From assembly GCA_025024175.1 (NCBI GenBank), contig QCXZ01000064.1, positions 682,001 through 746,000 on the forward strand: a DNA stretch of 64,000 nt, in the 5' to 3' direction. Position numbers and translations under genes: made by a program. Each line of letters begins with the position of its first letter. Positions within the stretch are counted from its first letter, which is position 1. The notes beneath the pieces were generated by a model. The model searched no databases. It was not told the DNA's origin and worked only from the letters and a program-made list of their open reading frames with translations. This document shows, piece by piece, positions 28,654 to 39,186 of this stretch. The DNA is from Rhyzopertha dominica (Eukaryota; Arthropoda; Insecta; Coleoptera; Bostrichidae).

Positions 28654-31600
28654 CTAGAACACGTTATCACGGTTGGACCGTCCGGGCCGCTGGAAACCGC
28701 GGTTGTTGGTCCTGCGGGCGTTCCTGATCTCGCGGTCCACTTCCATGTCCTCCAGTCGCTGGGTCAGCGTGAGCTTCTGCTGGACGGCCAATCGCAACAA
28801 CTGATTAAGGGTTTTCTTCTCGTCTTCGGCCGCGTTGAGCTGCTGCTGCAGCTCGTCCACCTGCGTGACGTACTCCTCGCAACGGGCGGCGAACATCGCC
28901 CGCAAACCTGCACAAAAGAACGAGCCCGGCTTGTACAAAAACAAAGGAACAGTAATTTTATGACAGATGTGACAAATGCCCTCTTGACAGTTCTCAGTTG
29001 TCATATTTTGACAGCTCTGAACTGTTCTTTTACAGTTCTCAACTGTCATTTTTACAGCTTTCGCATCGATCAATTCATTGATTAGTATTAATTTTTTTAC
29101 AGCTGTGAGTTTTAAACTTGACTTGTATTAGTTGTCATTTATCGACAGCTCTGATTTTTTTACAGGTGCTAGCAATATTTTTGACAGTTGTCACCTGTTA
29201 TTTCTTGATATAGTCAGTCATATACTATTGTGTCCAAAAAATTATTTTTTATTTTTTTATATTAAAGAAATGAAATTTATAACGTTCTGTAGCCACCATA
29301 TTTGCCTGATTTAGCCCCTAGTGACTTCTGGCTATTCGCTAGACTCCGTAGACACCATTTTGACTCGATCAAGACAATAAAGGCTAAATTGATGAAAGCA
29401 TTAAAGGCCATATTGGAAAACGAGTTTTCAGATTATTTCGAGAGCTGGCATAAGTGCACTGTAATAGTTTGAAGTAGAAGAAATTGATTTGGAGGAATAA
29501 ATTTAGATTTTTTATTTTTCACTGGTCACTGTTATATTTTGGGTTGAACCTGCAGAAAATCATAAAAGATAGCAGTTTTTTCGTTAGGTAATCAATAATT
29601 TCATAGGCAAAAATTAAAAAAAGTCCATAACTGTAATGAAATATTGATTTTTATTGTGTTTTTTTAACTTTTTGCTTGTTTATACTGTCTGATTTACATT
29701 ACATGAATCACCTAATTTTACCTATTTATTCAGATTGAAACAGAAAAATATTGTGGATTAATGACCATTAGGAATTCTTAGAAATGGCATTAATATGCAA
29801 CACATTAACTTAAATAAAATATTAATTACTTCAATCAAAAAATTAATTTTTTTGGGGATCAAAAAAAAAAGTATCGAAGACAATTTTCCGTATCACCGTT
29901 AGAACCTCCACCCGTCGCCAACTTACTTGAAAAAGTAGCGGCATCCTCCTTGAGAAGTCGAAGTTCATTCCGCAGCTTCATCATCGTCTCGGAAACGATC
30001 TGCTTCTCGTTCTCGTACTTCGACTTCAAGTTGGTAAGCGCGACTTCGGCGGTATTCTTGTTCGACTTCAAGACAGTCCTGAGAGTCGCAATTTGTTCCC
30101 GTTTCGTCGAGAGCAAGCTCTTCAGTCGTATCACTTGTTCCTGTAGTTCAGCAACTTCGGCTTCATTTCCATCTTCCTTATTGCCTAAGAAGAGGATTAA
30201 TTTTTAAGATGAGAAGTTTGAGAAAGAATAAAAGAAACCTCACCCTCATAGAGGCCGTCGGCTTTGTTGCTCTTTATCTTGGACAGTTCTATTGTGTTTT
30301 CGATGGCGGTGCGCAGATGTTTTATTTGATCCACGATCGTACAAACATTTTTCGCCAACTGTTCGGTATCGCTCAACGACTCTAGGTCGTGAAGAGGAAT
30401 GTCACTCTTCAGTTGACTTCTCAGCCGTTCAATTTTCGATACCTCGCAAATGGGAGGCGCTGTTTCAGTCACTAGATAGGAAAAAGTTCATGGCTTATTA
30501 GATATTTTGAAAACCAAATTTTGTTGATTGATAAATTCTTACACCTCTAATGTTGATTTTGCATAAAAAGTTGTAGAAAGTTGTCCCCTATCAGATGTCA
30601 TTTCCTTTTGCAAGATAAACATAAAATAATGTTTTATATTGATTTCAATCTAGTTAGCCATGAAAAAATGAAATATTTTGGTCTTAAATTTTGCAAAACA
30701 AGACATTCAAACTTCTGATGAATTGATCAATTTTAATTCTGTAATGAAGTACTACTAAGTATTAATTCATACATGTTCAAAAACTCAAATAAGGAATATA
30801 ATAATTAATTCAAATACTGCTTAAAAATTCCTTTTTATACATTTAAAAGAAATCTACCTGGTGTCATTCNGTGTTTTTCATGTTCCAGCACGATGCGATT
30901 GGGAGTTTGTCCGTTAACTGTACAGACGTGGTGGTACAACTGTGCCAGTTCTTCAGTCACGGTCTGGAGGTNGTTTTGGGNTTCTTCGAGTGAAGTGCCG
31001 GCGTCGCTAGAGAACTCCCGTAAAAGTTTCATGTCATACTCAAGGTCAATGCATTTTTGTTCAGTGTCCATCACCTGCGGGAAAAAAATTTTCAGTTACT
31101 GGTTGCACAACGCTCATAACAAGAAATGAAATTTACTGTTTTGATAGAAAATAACAACTGATCATGTAATTTAACGAAGCAGTTCAATTATTTTAGGAAG
31201 AAAAATTAATTAGTAAAAAAGTGTTAAGTCAACAACCAGACTTTAGCACTGATATTTACAAACAAACAGAAATATATTTCTGAAAAAATTACATCTAATT
31301 TTGCAACAGTCAACATGTTACACAGAAAAAAAATTGAAAATATAGCTAAAAAAGAATTTGAGTACAGGCTGTAGGATTAGAATATTTTACACTAGTTATT
31401 AAGTAAAAATTTTTATGTACTATAAGTTTTATATATCAAAAAAATGTTGTGTTTTTACACACCACGAGTGAATTTGAGTAATTTCAAGACTTACTTAGTT
31501 TTAAGTTTTAGTCAATAAGTAAAGCTAGAACTATGTATATCTTTATAAGCTGCAAGTTGATCAAATAAATCTGTTACATTTGATTGTAATTCTAGTTAAA

Positions 31601-33242
31601 GTAAATAAATAAAATAAAACCAAAAAGCATTCACTTACTTTATTCTTTAAATTCGTGATTTCGGTCCTCAGCTGCATCGTCGAATCCGAACACGCCGTCA
31701 ATTTCTCCAAATCCCTAATATCCTGCTTCAGTTGGTCGATCTCCTTCCCCGACAGTTTGTACCACTGCTGGTAGCATGCGATCAATTTTTCCGCCTGACC
31801 CGTCTGAACATTTTTATCGGCGTTTTGGTAGAAACGATGAAGGGAATCAACATGTGCAGCCAACTGCGCCAGTCTCGACACGAAAACCTGAAGCTCACTT
31901 TGACTCCTCTCCACAGAAGCCTGGTTTTCCCTCAGGTTCTGGGTCAGAGCCGACTTCTCCTTTTCCAGCAGCTCGAGCTGTTTCTCCAGCTTCCGCAGTT
32001 CGTTCAGGTGGACCTCGGAGAACAGATCGACCTGCTTGCTTTCCGGAGAGGCCAGGTCTGATCCAGAACTGCCGGAGAGACTCGCTTCGATACGTTTCAA
32101 GCCTAAAAAGCAAGTATATTATGCATAAGAAGTTGTAAAGTTGATGGTTTCCAAAATACAAGGTATCAAACTTATTTTCTTTTAGCTTTTTTTGAATAAT
32201 GTGTCTAATTAGATCTTATTTAATGCAGACAGAATTCTTTCACTGTTATTACAGCTCAGTATTGCAGAAACATGTATTTATTTGTTACAGAGTTCTCAAT
32301 ACCAACATTAAATAATGATAACTTACCTGGAACATCATCTTCACCATCACTACCCAAATTTTGCTCATCTGTCATTCCCCTGATACTAAATGCTAAATTA
32401 CTAATATTATAGAAGCTCTCCCTATTTATATGCTGATCTAGTTCTTTCTTCAAAGCATATTTGGCTTCTCGTTCAGACTGTAACGATTCTAACGCTTCCT
32501 CCATGTGTTTCTCCGCTATCTTCTTCAAATTGGACAGCTCTTCCACCTGCGAATTCAACAGCTCCATCTCTTCATGAAGCCTTCGTATCTCATGCTTCAA
32601 GCTTTCGAATTCCACCTGGGAACTTTTCAGAGCGGACACTTGCTTTTGCAACGCTATGTTCTCTTCCTCGAGTTCCGAGTAATCAGTGAGCAATCTCGTC
32701 TCCCGAAATTTAATCTCGCGCAGTTCCGCACGCAACTTTTTGCACTCCATGCTGCGGTCCTCCTTGTCCTTGCCCATGTCCGAGTTCTCCTGCAGCATCC
32801 TATCTCTTTCGGCGGTAACCCTGTCCAATTCATGTTTGAGCTGTTTGACTTCGTTTTCTAAGTCGATTATTTGCGTGTTTAGGGAAATTTCCCTAGCTGC
32901 CGATTCACTAAGTAGGGATTCCTCTGTTTCAAGCCCCGATTTTGTTGTTTCCCTGTGACTAGATTGAAACTTGGCGAGGGCCTGGAACAAACAACCGGGT
33001 CATCAAAATGATGCTCTCATTCCATAATATATACGTACTTCTTGTGTAATATTAAGTTCATGTTTGGTATTTTCGTACAAAGTCTCTAAATCCTCGCATC
33101 GTTGTTGGAGATTTTCTTTTTCTTCCAGAAGTACAAGGCCGTATTGTGCTGACTGTACTTTTTCACTGCTGGCCTGATCCAATTCCCTGGACAGTCGTTC
33201 TATTTCTCCCTTCAGTTGTTCTATTTGTGAAGAGGAGTCCAT
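28654..33242 (-). CDS. BicD: Bicaudal D dynein adaptor
   Basis: Coiled-coil adaptor that activates dynein-dynactin and links it to cargo (Rab6 vesicles, or Egalitarian with mRNA). Exons (minus strand) 33242-33039, 32981-32327, 32102-31639, 31074-30858, 30471-30244, 30184-29927 and 28907-28654 join in phase to 759 residues, close to the fly protein. The N-terminal coiled coil includes [20 protein letters not shown] (CC1 box, AA at the core replaced by SAQYG context as in BicD) and a long conserved block ([38 protein letters not shown]). The C-terminal cargo domain is intact in the last two exons ([34 protein letters not shown]). Three Ns fall in exon 4. Divergent from RpS12; the last intron holds a mariner relic. 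Confidence 0.96.
28940..29200. repeat. Cluster of TGACAG/CTGTCA palindromic motifs
   Basis: In the last BicD intron, variants of TGACAG-N(1-6)-CTGTCA or its halves recur about seven times in 250 bp: for example TTGACAGTTCTCAGTTGTCA near 28984, TTGACAGCTCTGAACTGTT near 29009, TACAGTTCTCAACTGTCA near 29030 and TTGACAGTTGTCACCTGT near 29180. It looks like a diverged short tandem array; TGACAG is also the core site of Meis/Homothorax homeodomains. Confidence 0.55.
29293..29472 (+). mobile_element. mariner transposase C-terminal relic
   Basis: The plus strand reads [20 protein letters not shown], then [11 protein letters not shown] and a C-terminal [20 protein letters not shown] before a TGA. The [12 protein letters not shown] motif includes the last catalytic Asp of mariner (DD34D) transposases. 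Only the terminal 60 residues remain, antisense to BicD inside its last intron. Confidence 0.85.
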
Positions 33243-33738
33243 TGTTTTAAAGTTATTTGTTTAAAAAATATTAAATAAACCATAAATAATTTCCTTAGAC
33301 ACAGCTGACATCTTGGACCTTTGAGTACGTCAACGTCTTCAAATGTCAATTTGTCGCCTATTCGATGTTGCCATGTTATTCAAGGAAAGCCAAATTTACT
33401 AATAGAATTATTTTTTAGACGAACCTTGCACGCAACAAATCTTACCCTACAGTAGATTCTAAACCCTGAAATATGTAGTTACAAACAGCTTTGTTAACAA
33501 CTTTAAACATAAACCTAAACGTAATGATCAAATGAAAAGGAATACATCTGCTTGCGACGCAAATGCTCATTCGTGTTGTGATTTCAAATAATAAACTAGT
33601 TGTGGTTAAAAATTAATACAATTTTCTATTACAACAATTCCTCATTCTCCTATATTTCTGCCGACCAGTTTTGATATGGTAGTCACCTTGATGTAGCGTA
33701 GATGTACATTTGGCAACGCGGTATCGCAAGCGCGCCAT
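33243..33738. promoter_or_regulatory. Divergent BicD / RpS12 promoter region
   Basis: The two ATGs point away from each other with about 500 bp between the BicD ATG and the RpS12 start. No TATA box is apparent for BicD. No other feature was found. Confidence 0.55.
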
Positions 33739-33790
33739 CTTTTTTCTCGCTTGTTTATCTTTCTTTTGATGGTTGACACGTCTTGAGAAG
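33739..33790 (+). promoter_or_regulatory. RpS12 non-coding first exon with 5' TOP start
   Basis: A pyrimidine run (ATCTTTTTTCTCGCTTG) followed by a good donor (GTATGT at 33791) fits the TCT-type initiator and terminal oligopyrimidine leader of ribosomal protein genes. The start within the run is approximate. The next exon begins after the cag at 33911-33913. Confidence 0.7.
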
Positions 33791-33926
33791 GTATGTGATT
33801 TCGTGTTCCCCGATTAAATCAAATTTGTTGTATCTCATCCATTCATTTCTTGTGTAATATTTAATTATTCAGCAACAGTGAAAGCGATATTAACCAAAAT
33901 TTTTCTGTTTCAGAAAAGTACGCAAA

Positions 33927-34749
33927 ATGTCCGATGTCGAAGTGTAAGTATAACCTCAAACTGCGTCTAAACACCGCATGTTTTCCCCTTGTTTTCCGTA
34001 AGTTCTAACGCAATTTTTGGACACTTGCAGCGATGACGCACCTTCTGCGCCCGCCGTGTCTGGCGGTGCCCTGGACGTGAACCAGGCGCTTCAGGAAGTC
34101 CTGAAGACTGCTCTGATTCACAACGGGGTTATCCGTGGTTTGCATGAAGCTGCTAAGGCTCTCGACAAACGGCAGGCGGAACTCTGCGTGCTCGCTGAAA
34201 ACTGCGATGAACCAATGTACAAGAAGCTGGTCGCGGCCCTGTGTTCCGAACATCAGATACCTTTGATCAAGGTGGACAACAACAAGAAGCTGGGCGAATG
34301 GGCTGGACTGTGTAAAATCGACAACATGGGAAGGGCGCGGAAGATCGTTGGATGTTCGTGTGTTGTCATCACGGTAGGTTGTGGTGGTTTGTCACTTTTA
34401 TGTGATTTAATAAATGTTTGTCAGTCAGAGAGGTTCCAAATTTAATAACAATCAAAATACTCCTCCACCATTTTTGTGATTTAACTAATGTCTTCTATAA
34501 CATTTGTAATATTTTAATGTACATGTAATTTATATTATGATGAGTTCTAAGGTAAGGCTCCCTCTGCTGAAGAACCCAATACAAATATTGTGTTGATTAT
34601 TTACCTTCTGATAGAAACATAAATTATATGTTTTGTAAGCATCTGATTAAATAGGTATTTATAACATTTTTTCTTTCCGCTTTCAGGATTATGGTGATGA
34701 ATCACAAGCGTTAGAGACCCTTAAGGAGTACCTTAAAAGTGCTAAATAA
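33927..34749 (+). CDS. RpS12: 40S ribosomal protein S12 (eS12)
   Basis: Small-subunit ribosomal protein of the beak region; in flies it also acts in cell competition. Coding exons 33927-33943, 34031-34373 and 34687-34749 join in phase to 140 residues. The family signature is clear: [20 protein letters not shown] near the N-terminus (one residue from the usual), then [40 protein letters not shown] and [20 protein letters not shown] across the last junction. The 5-codon first coding exon after a non-coding TOP exon is typical of the gene. The last intron hosts a C/D snoRNA. Poly(A) signal at 34772-34777; converges on ZMYND10. Confidence 0.98.
34527..34625 (+). ncRNA. C/D box snoRNA, SNORD100-like (18S rRNA guide)
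   Basis: Inside the last RpS12 intron: C box ATGATGA at 34537-34543, D' box CTGA at 34567-34570, C' box GTGTTGA (one mismatch) at 34590-34596, D box CTGA at 34608-34611. Outer arms AATTTAT (34527-34533) and ATAAATT (34619-34625) can form a 7-bp terminal stem, though it is offset from the D box by 7 nt. The guide before D', AGGCTCCCTCT (34555-34565), is exactly complementary to AGAGGGAGCCT of 18S rRNA, a segment conserved across eukaryotes. The fifth base before D' (34562) pairs with the fourth base (G) of that segment. Human RPS12 hosts SNORD100, which guides methylation at 18S G436 in the same region. Family placement is by guide and host, not by alignment. Confidence 0.85.
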
Positions 34750-34771
34750 TTGTTTTATACGTTAAGAGAAA

Positions 34772-34777
34772 AATAAA
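34772..34777 (+). terminator. Poly(A) signal of RpS12
   Basis: AATAAA 22 nt after the stop codon. The resulting 3' end (about 34795) runs into the predicted 3' end of ZMYND10. Confidence 0.8.
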
Positions 34778-34799
34778 ACACTAAACTAGATTTCGTTGT

Positions 34800-34805
34800 T
34801 TTATT
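34800..34805 (-). terminator. Poly(A) signal of ZMYND10
   Basis: AATAAA on the minus strand (TTTATT on the plus strand), only 17 nt past the ZMYND10 stop. Cleavage 10-25 nt further would fall within the RpS12 3' UTR, so the two mRNAs would overlap tail to tail. Confidence 0.7.
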
Positions 34806-34822
34806 TTTTAAATTAACATCGC

Positions 34823-37742
34823 TCAAGGATTACATATTTCTTTGTGTTGTGGCCAGTGCGTAACTTGGCAGCTTCTCGAACAGTACCATTCCTTTTTGCA
34901 GCGGGAACACCGTTGTATGGCATCTTTTCCGCACTGCGAACAAACCCGAGTGGTTTTGACGTCGAAATGTTCTATTAAATCTGTGTTGTACGCTTCACTC
35001 AACCTGGAACAAATTCATCATTTTTCACACTACTAACGACCATTTACATTACCCTGCTGCGACCTCCATTATATCTTTCTGGTCTGCAATGAAAATATTC
35101 GGCAGCTGCTTTTTGGCTATCTGCTTCCATTTACCTTCGCCTTGTTGCAATATCTTCTGCTTAATTTCGAGGATCGGTTCCAGAAGGACGGGGTTTGATT
35201 TGGCTTCCGATGTGCTCGTCAGTGCTATCTGGCACAGCCATTGTTTCAAATCGACCAATGGCGATAACTGGTCGAGCAGGATTGGTGACATGAGAGGGGG
35301 GAGTTTCATCAGTTGGACGCGCCTCGAATTAGTAATCGTGTAATGAGTTGAACATGCTGGGTTTAGTAATAACTGATGCAGGGCCAACCATACCTTGAAT
35401 AACAATAATATTAATGATCATTCTAGGCCTCACTAATATAAACAAAAAAAAACAAATGTTGAATTGAACATTCATCTTTTTAAATAATACATGCTTATTA
35501 TTTTCGCCGATTTTGTTGTGGGTTATTTAAGCAAATTCAAGGTATTTCCAATTTTTACTGTTTGCTTATTGTTATTTACAATCATTATGAAAGGCAGTAG
35601 TGACAGTAGTTTCTTCAGTATAATATAAGTGTTTCCGCACATGTAAATTTATCTCACACTTAATAACTACCCATCTTTTTGGAATTGCCAATTAAAGAAT
35701 GGCATAATGTAAAAGCTACAATAGTATTGTCACCAAATCTAGCAGTTAAAAAAACTGTTTTTTTACTCAAATGCAATGATTTTTAACTCGAAAAAATCCA
35801 CATTTTAGATAACACCATTAGACGTTTTATTCGCTAGATCAGCTTCATTTTCTTAAGATATTATGTCTACATTAATTTGTTTTTGGGTGTACTGTAATTT
35901 TCAGTATACCGGTATAATAACTTTTCCATGAATCTTAACTATTTTTGTTGTCTAGTGATTTTCTATTTTACTTCATGTTTGTTGTATCAGGGTAGTTATG
36001 TAACATAAAAAGAATGAAAAAGACGTAAATCAATTAACACTTTATGGTCAGATGAAGTTAATTTTTTTAATGTTGGTCTTCTTAATCACAAGTACACAGT
36101 TTAGCTGTTGAAAGTAGAAATCAACACCTTCGAATTTTACTTGTGGTATTGAATTACAGACAAATGAATTATGACTATGAACAAGTCAAAGATACTTATC
36201 TTTTTTTTAAGAAATGGAATAGTAGACTTTTATTTAGGATATAGTTGTAATAACTTAGTTTTCTTTCTCTGGGAAACCATCAACATATAATTAAAATTAA
36301 AAGCATAAAAAAGAAGCCTAAAATGTATGTAGAGAAATGGCAAAATATTTTAAATTTATTGATAATAGTGTATATAGTTTGCATTACTTTAAGTAACCAA
36401 CTTTGTTTATTTAAAATTTTCTGTCAAGCTAAACATTAAGATTTTGATGCAACAGATTAATGCAAGTATGTAAATACTAATTTGAATGGCAATATTAAAA
36501 TATAAAAAGTGATATGTCAAATTAATCGGAAACAGTTAAATCAAATAGATTTAGAATGACACCATTTGAAAGGTCATAAAAAGTAGTATGTCATGTAAAA
36601 ATGTTCCATGTAATAGTCTGTATTGCACCTAAACAGATATAAAAAAATGTCACATTGTATTACGCTACGATTGAAAGAAAGATCTACAACATATTTTGGT
36701 AATAATTTAAAAAATAGTGTCACTGGGCATTCTATAGTGCTGCTTAAAATAACTTAACAAAACATTTATTATGCCTACCTGCGCTTCTGCTTGGCATAGC
36801 GCTTCATCGCTTTTTTCCATCCACCGACCAGCACAGTATATTTTATTATCTTCACGCCATGGTCTTTGCATTAGTACTTCTATTAACAACACAGGAATGT
36901 CGTAGGCAACATACATTTGATTGCTCACACCCAGAGGTAAGCTAAAAATGTCAGTTAATAAAATTGTAAGTATTTTTGTATTTAATCCACAGTTTCCACT
37001 GTCTACTTTTACATCATTATGAGTAAAACTTTAATCCCCAGGTGAGGATAACGAGCCTATTTGATAGATTACCTTTCCATGTACTCCGCCAGATACCTAA
37101 TAATCGACAAAGACCTTATTCCAATATCAAATGCCAAGTTCTCTTGCTGTCTTTTCAACTGCTCTTTTCCACTGATGCCGATCTCGGGCTCTCTGTGATT
37201 CACAACCAGAAGCTGTGATACTGTCCCACTGACGTAATCAAGCAGGTCCATTGCTGAGTCTTCCAGCGTTTCAACACAATTTTCATGGAACATGCACAAT
37301 TCCAGCAGAGCAACAGCCGTGCCTTCATGAAAGAGAACAGCATAGGCAACAAACGTTTTGTCGGGGTTAATTTCGAGCCGAAGAATCTCGGGAAGCACCT
37401 TGTGCTTCCAGATGTTGATGAGGATTGCTTCGTGAATGAGAACGGGAACCTGTTTGCAAAATTTGAAAGGATGGATTCTAGTAAAGTTACAGATTGTTGT
37501 ACCTTTCGGAATGAAACTAAAGTCTCCTTGATGTGTTCTTCTTTGACTGTGGCCACTTCTATCAAGGCTTGCTGATTCAGTTTTTGCAGCCTTTGGTGCC
37601 ACTCTAACCACCTACGCTCAAATTTGTACTGTGGGAATACAGTTTGTCGTACTTACCGTTTGGTTCCGATGGTTTCCAATTTTTGGGGTTTCAGAGAGTC
37701 TATGAGAAAGTCTGCTTCGGTAGATAGTAATACGTCCTGCAT
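34823..37742 (-). CDS. Zmynd10: ZMYND10, axonemal dynein assembly factor
   Basis: Cytoplasmic co-chaperone-type factor required to preassemble axonemal dynein arms; in insects expected in chordotonal neurons and sperm. Exons (minus strand) 37742-37657, 37611-37503, 37449-37073, 36941-36779, 35393-35053 and 35003-34823 join in phase to 418 residues (human 440). Conserved blocks include QALIEVATVKEEHIKETL, VPVLIHEAILINIWKHKVLP, QVWLALHQLLLNPACS and GKWKQIAKKQLPNIF. The last exon is a complete MYND zinc finger: VCSQCGKDAIQRCSRC, then EWYCSRSCQVTHWPQHKEIC. Intron 1 is only 45 nt (37612-37656), and without removing it the frame hits a stop; splicing gives ETIGTKRWLEWHQRLQKLN, which fits the family. 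No consensus X-box was seen upstream. Confidence 0.95.
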
Positions 37743-39014
37743 TATTATTAACAGGTCACCTTTACAGCAAAACTAACTGCCAAAACTTTGGCAAATTATT
37801 GATTTTGTCGTATCCACGACAGTATTGATCCAACATGAAATTTGATGCATTTATTACTGAACAGCTTGATGGAGCTGATTTATTGAATGATAGTAGCCCA
37901 GGCAAATTAATTAAATCTAAGGAAATGATTAGTAAGTAAGAACTCACTGTATATTATTTGATGTTATATCCACCATCATTTTGAGTGCACATGACATCAC
38001 AAATTGCTTTGGTCATAAAATGTTTATTAGCAGAAATATCAACACAGTGTTTGCAGTGAATTATTTAAGATAGAATTAGCTTTGCTACCGCATTAAAATG
38101 TGTTACACAGGTGCTTGATAGGGGATGTGCTTTCACATAAAAACTTTTTACATTGGGTTTTCAATGTAAATATGGCACCCGCATTTTTTAATACAAAACA
38201 TCCTGTATATTATTTGAGATTCGAATTCAACTCATTAAAGTATTAGTGTTTGACCAAGGTATCATGTAGTAAGGCTATCTCTGTCAGTTGTCAAGATATT
38301 AAAGAGAATCGTTGAGCAATACAACTGCTCTTATAATAGGTTTATTAGTAGAAATATCGACATAGTTTGATGCCCTTAGCATGCTTTATAAATATTATAA
38401 ATCCTTGAATTTTAGTTACATACCTAAAAAACTCTATTAACTTTTTTATTAATCCAGTCTGTGTTTTCTGTACCGAAACTTTCAAAGTATCACTCTTACT
38501 AACAAAAAAATGACATCTACTTTAATTTTATAGGTGAAGAAAGTTTCCATAGGAATAAATTATATTTATCTTTTAAATTTGACTGAGCTATAAGCGCAAT
38601 GCAGCACTTGTTTCCGGTTTTACCACTTAATTGAAAACAATCTATTTTGCAGAGACCGGAACATTCTCTATTTCTTTGTAGTTTGTTTTTGCCTGTAGGA
38701 GCAAAGAAATTTTTTTCAAGCTGAAGAAGAAAATATGTAATCTAATGGATCCATTGTACTTACCAACTTTTCCAAGAGAAGGGTATAAAAACAACACAAG
38801 TTTTTAAATCTTTTAATAAAAAAATCCATTAAAAGAAACATGACGAACTTTAAAAGACATTTTTACCAACNANAATGAGTATTGACCACAGTTCTCAACG
38901 ACAGACTTACAAAATCAAATTCATCTTTTGGCACAATTCTAGTTATTATTGAATTCGGTTGTATATATTGTTCTAGTCTCCATCCTTTTATTTACACAAC
39001 ACCAACCATCAACA
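37743..39014. other. Intergenic stretch between ZMYND10 and LRP1
   Basis: AT-rich, with no exon recognised. A palindrome TGCCAAAACTTTGGCA at about 37781 lies just upstream of ZMYND10. LRP1 transcription (minus strand) probably ends in this interval. Confidence 0.5.
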
Positions 39015-39020
39015 TTTATT
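39015..39020 (-). terminator. Candidate poly(A) signal of LRP1
   Basis: AATAAA on the minus strand 167 nt past the LRP1 stop; a second copy lies at 38987-38992. Confidence 0.55.
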
Positions 39021-39186
39021 TTTAAAATGTTTTGAATATCAACACGAGGCAAGACTTACAAAAAAATACAGTTAATACGATATCAAATAATAAAAAAATA
39101 GCAACCTCACTTAGCTGCACAATAAACGAAAAATGGCACAATTCACAGCGACTATTAATAATTAAATAATCATCGTCGATAATTTT

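Noticed and set aside
34374..34526. A second snoRNA (SNORD101 or SNORA33 counterpart) in the RpS12 intron
   Set aside because: No RTGATGA/CTGA pair or convincing H/ACA hairpins were found.
37743..37900. X-box for ZMYND10
   Set aside because: Only a palindrome TGCCAAAACTTTGGCA is present; it does not fit GTNRCC-N(0-3)-RGYAAC.
38202..38212. Recurrent ACAYCCTGTA motif as a regulatory element (also near 27410, 40072, 40181, 48715, 52225)
   Set aside because: The motif is a common terminus of insect transposons and several copies border recognisable relics here.
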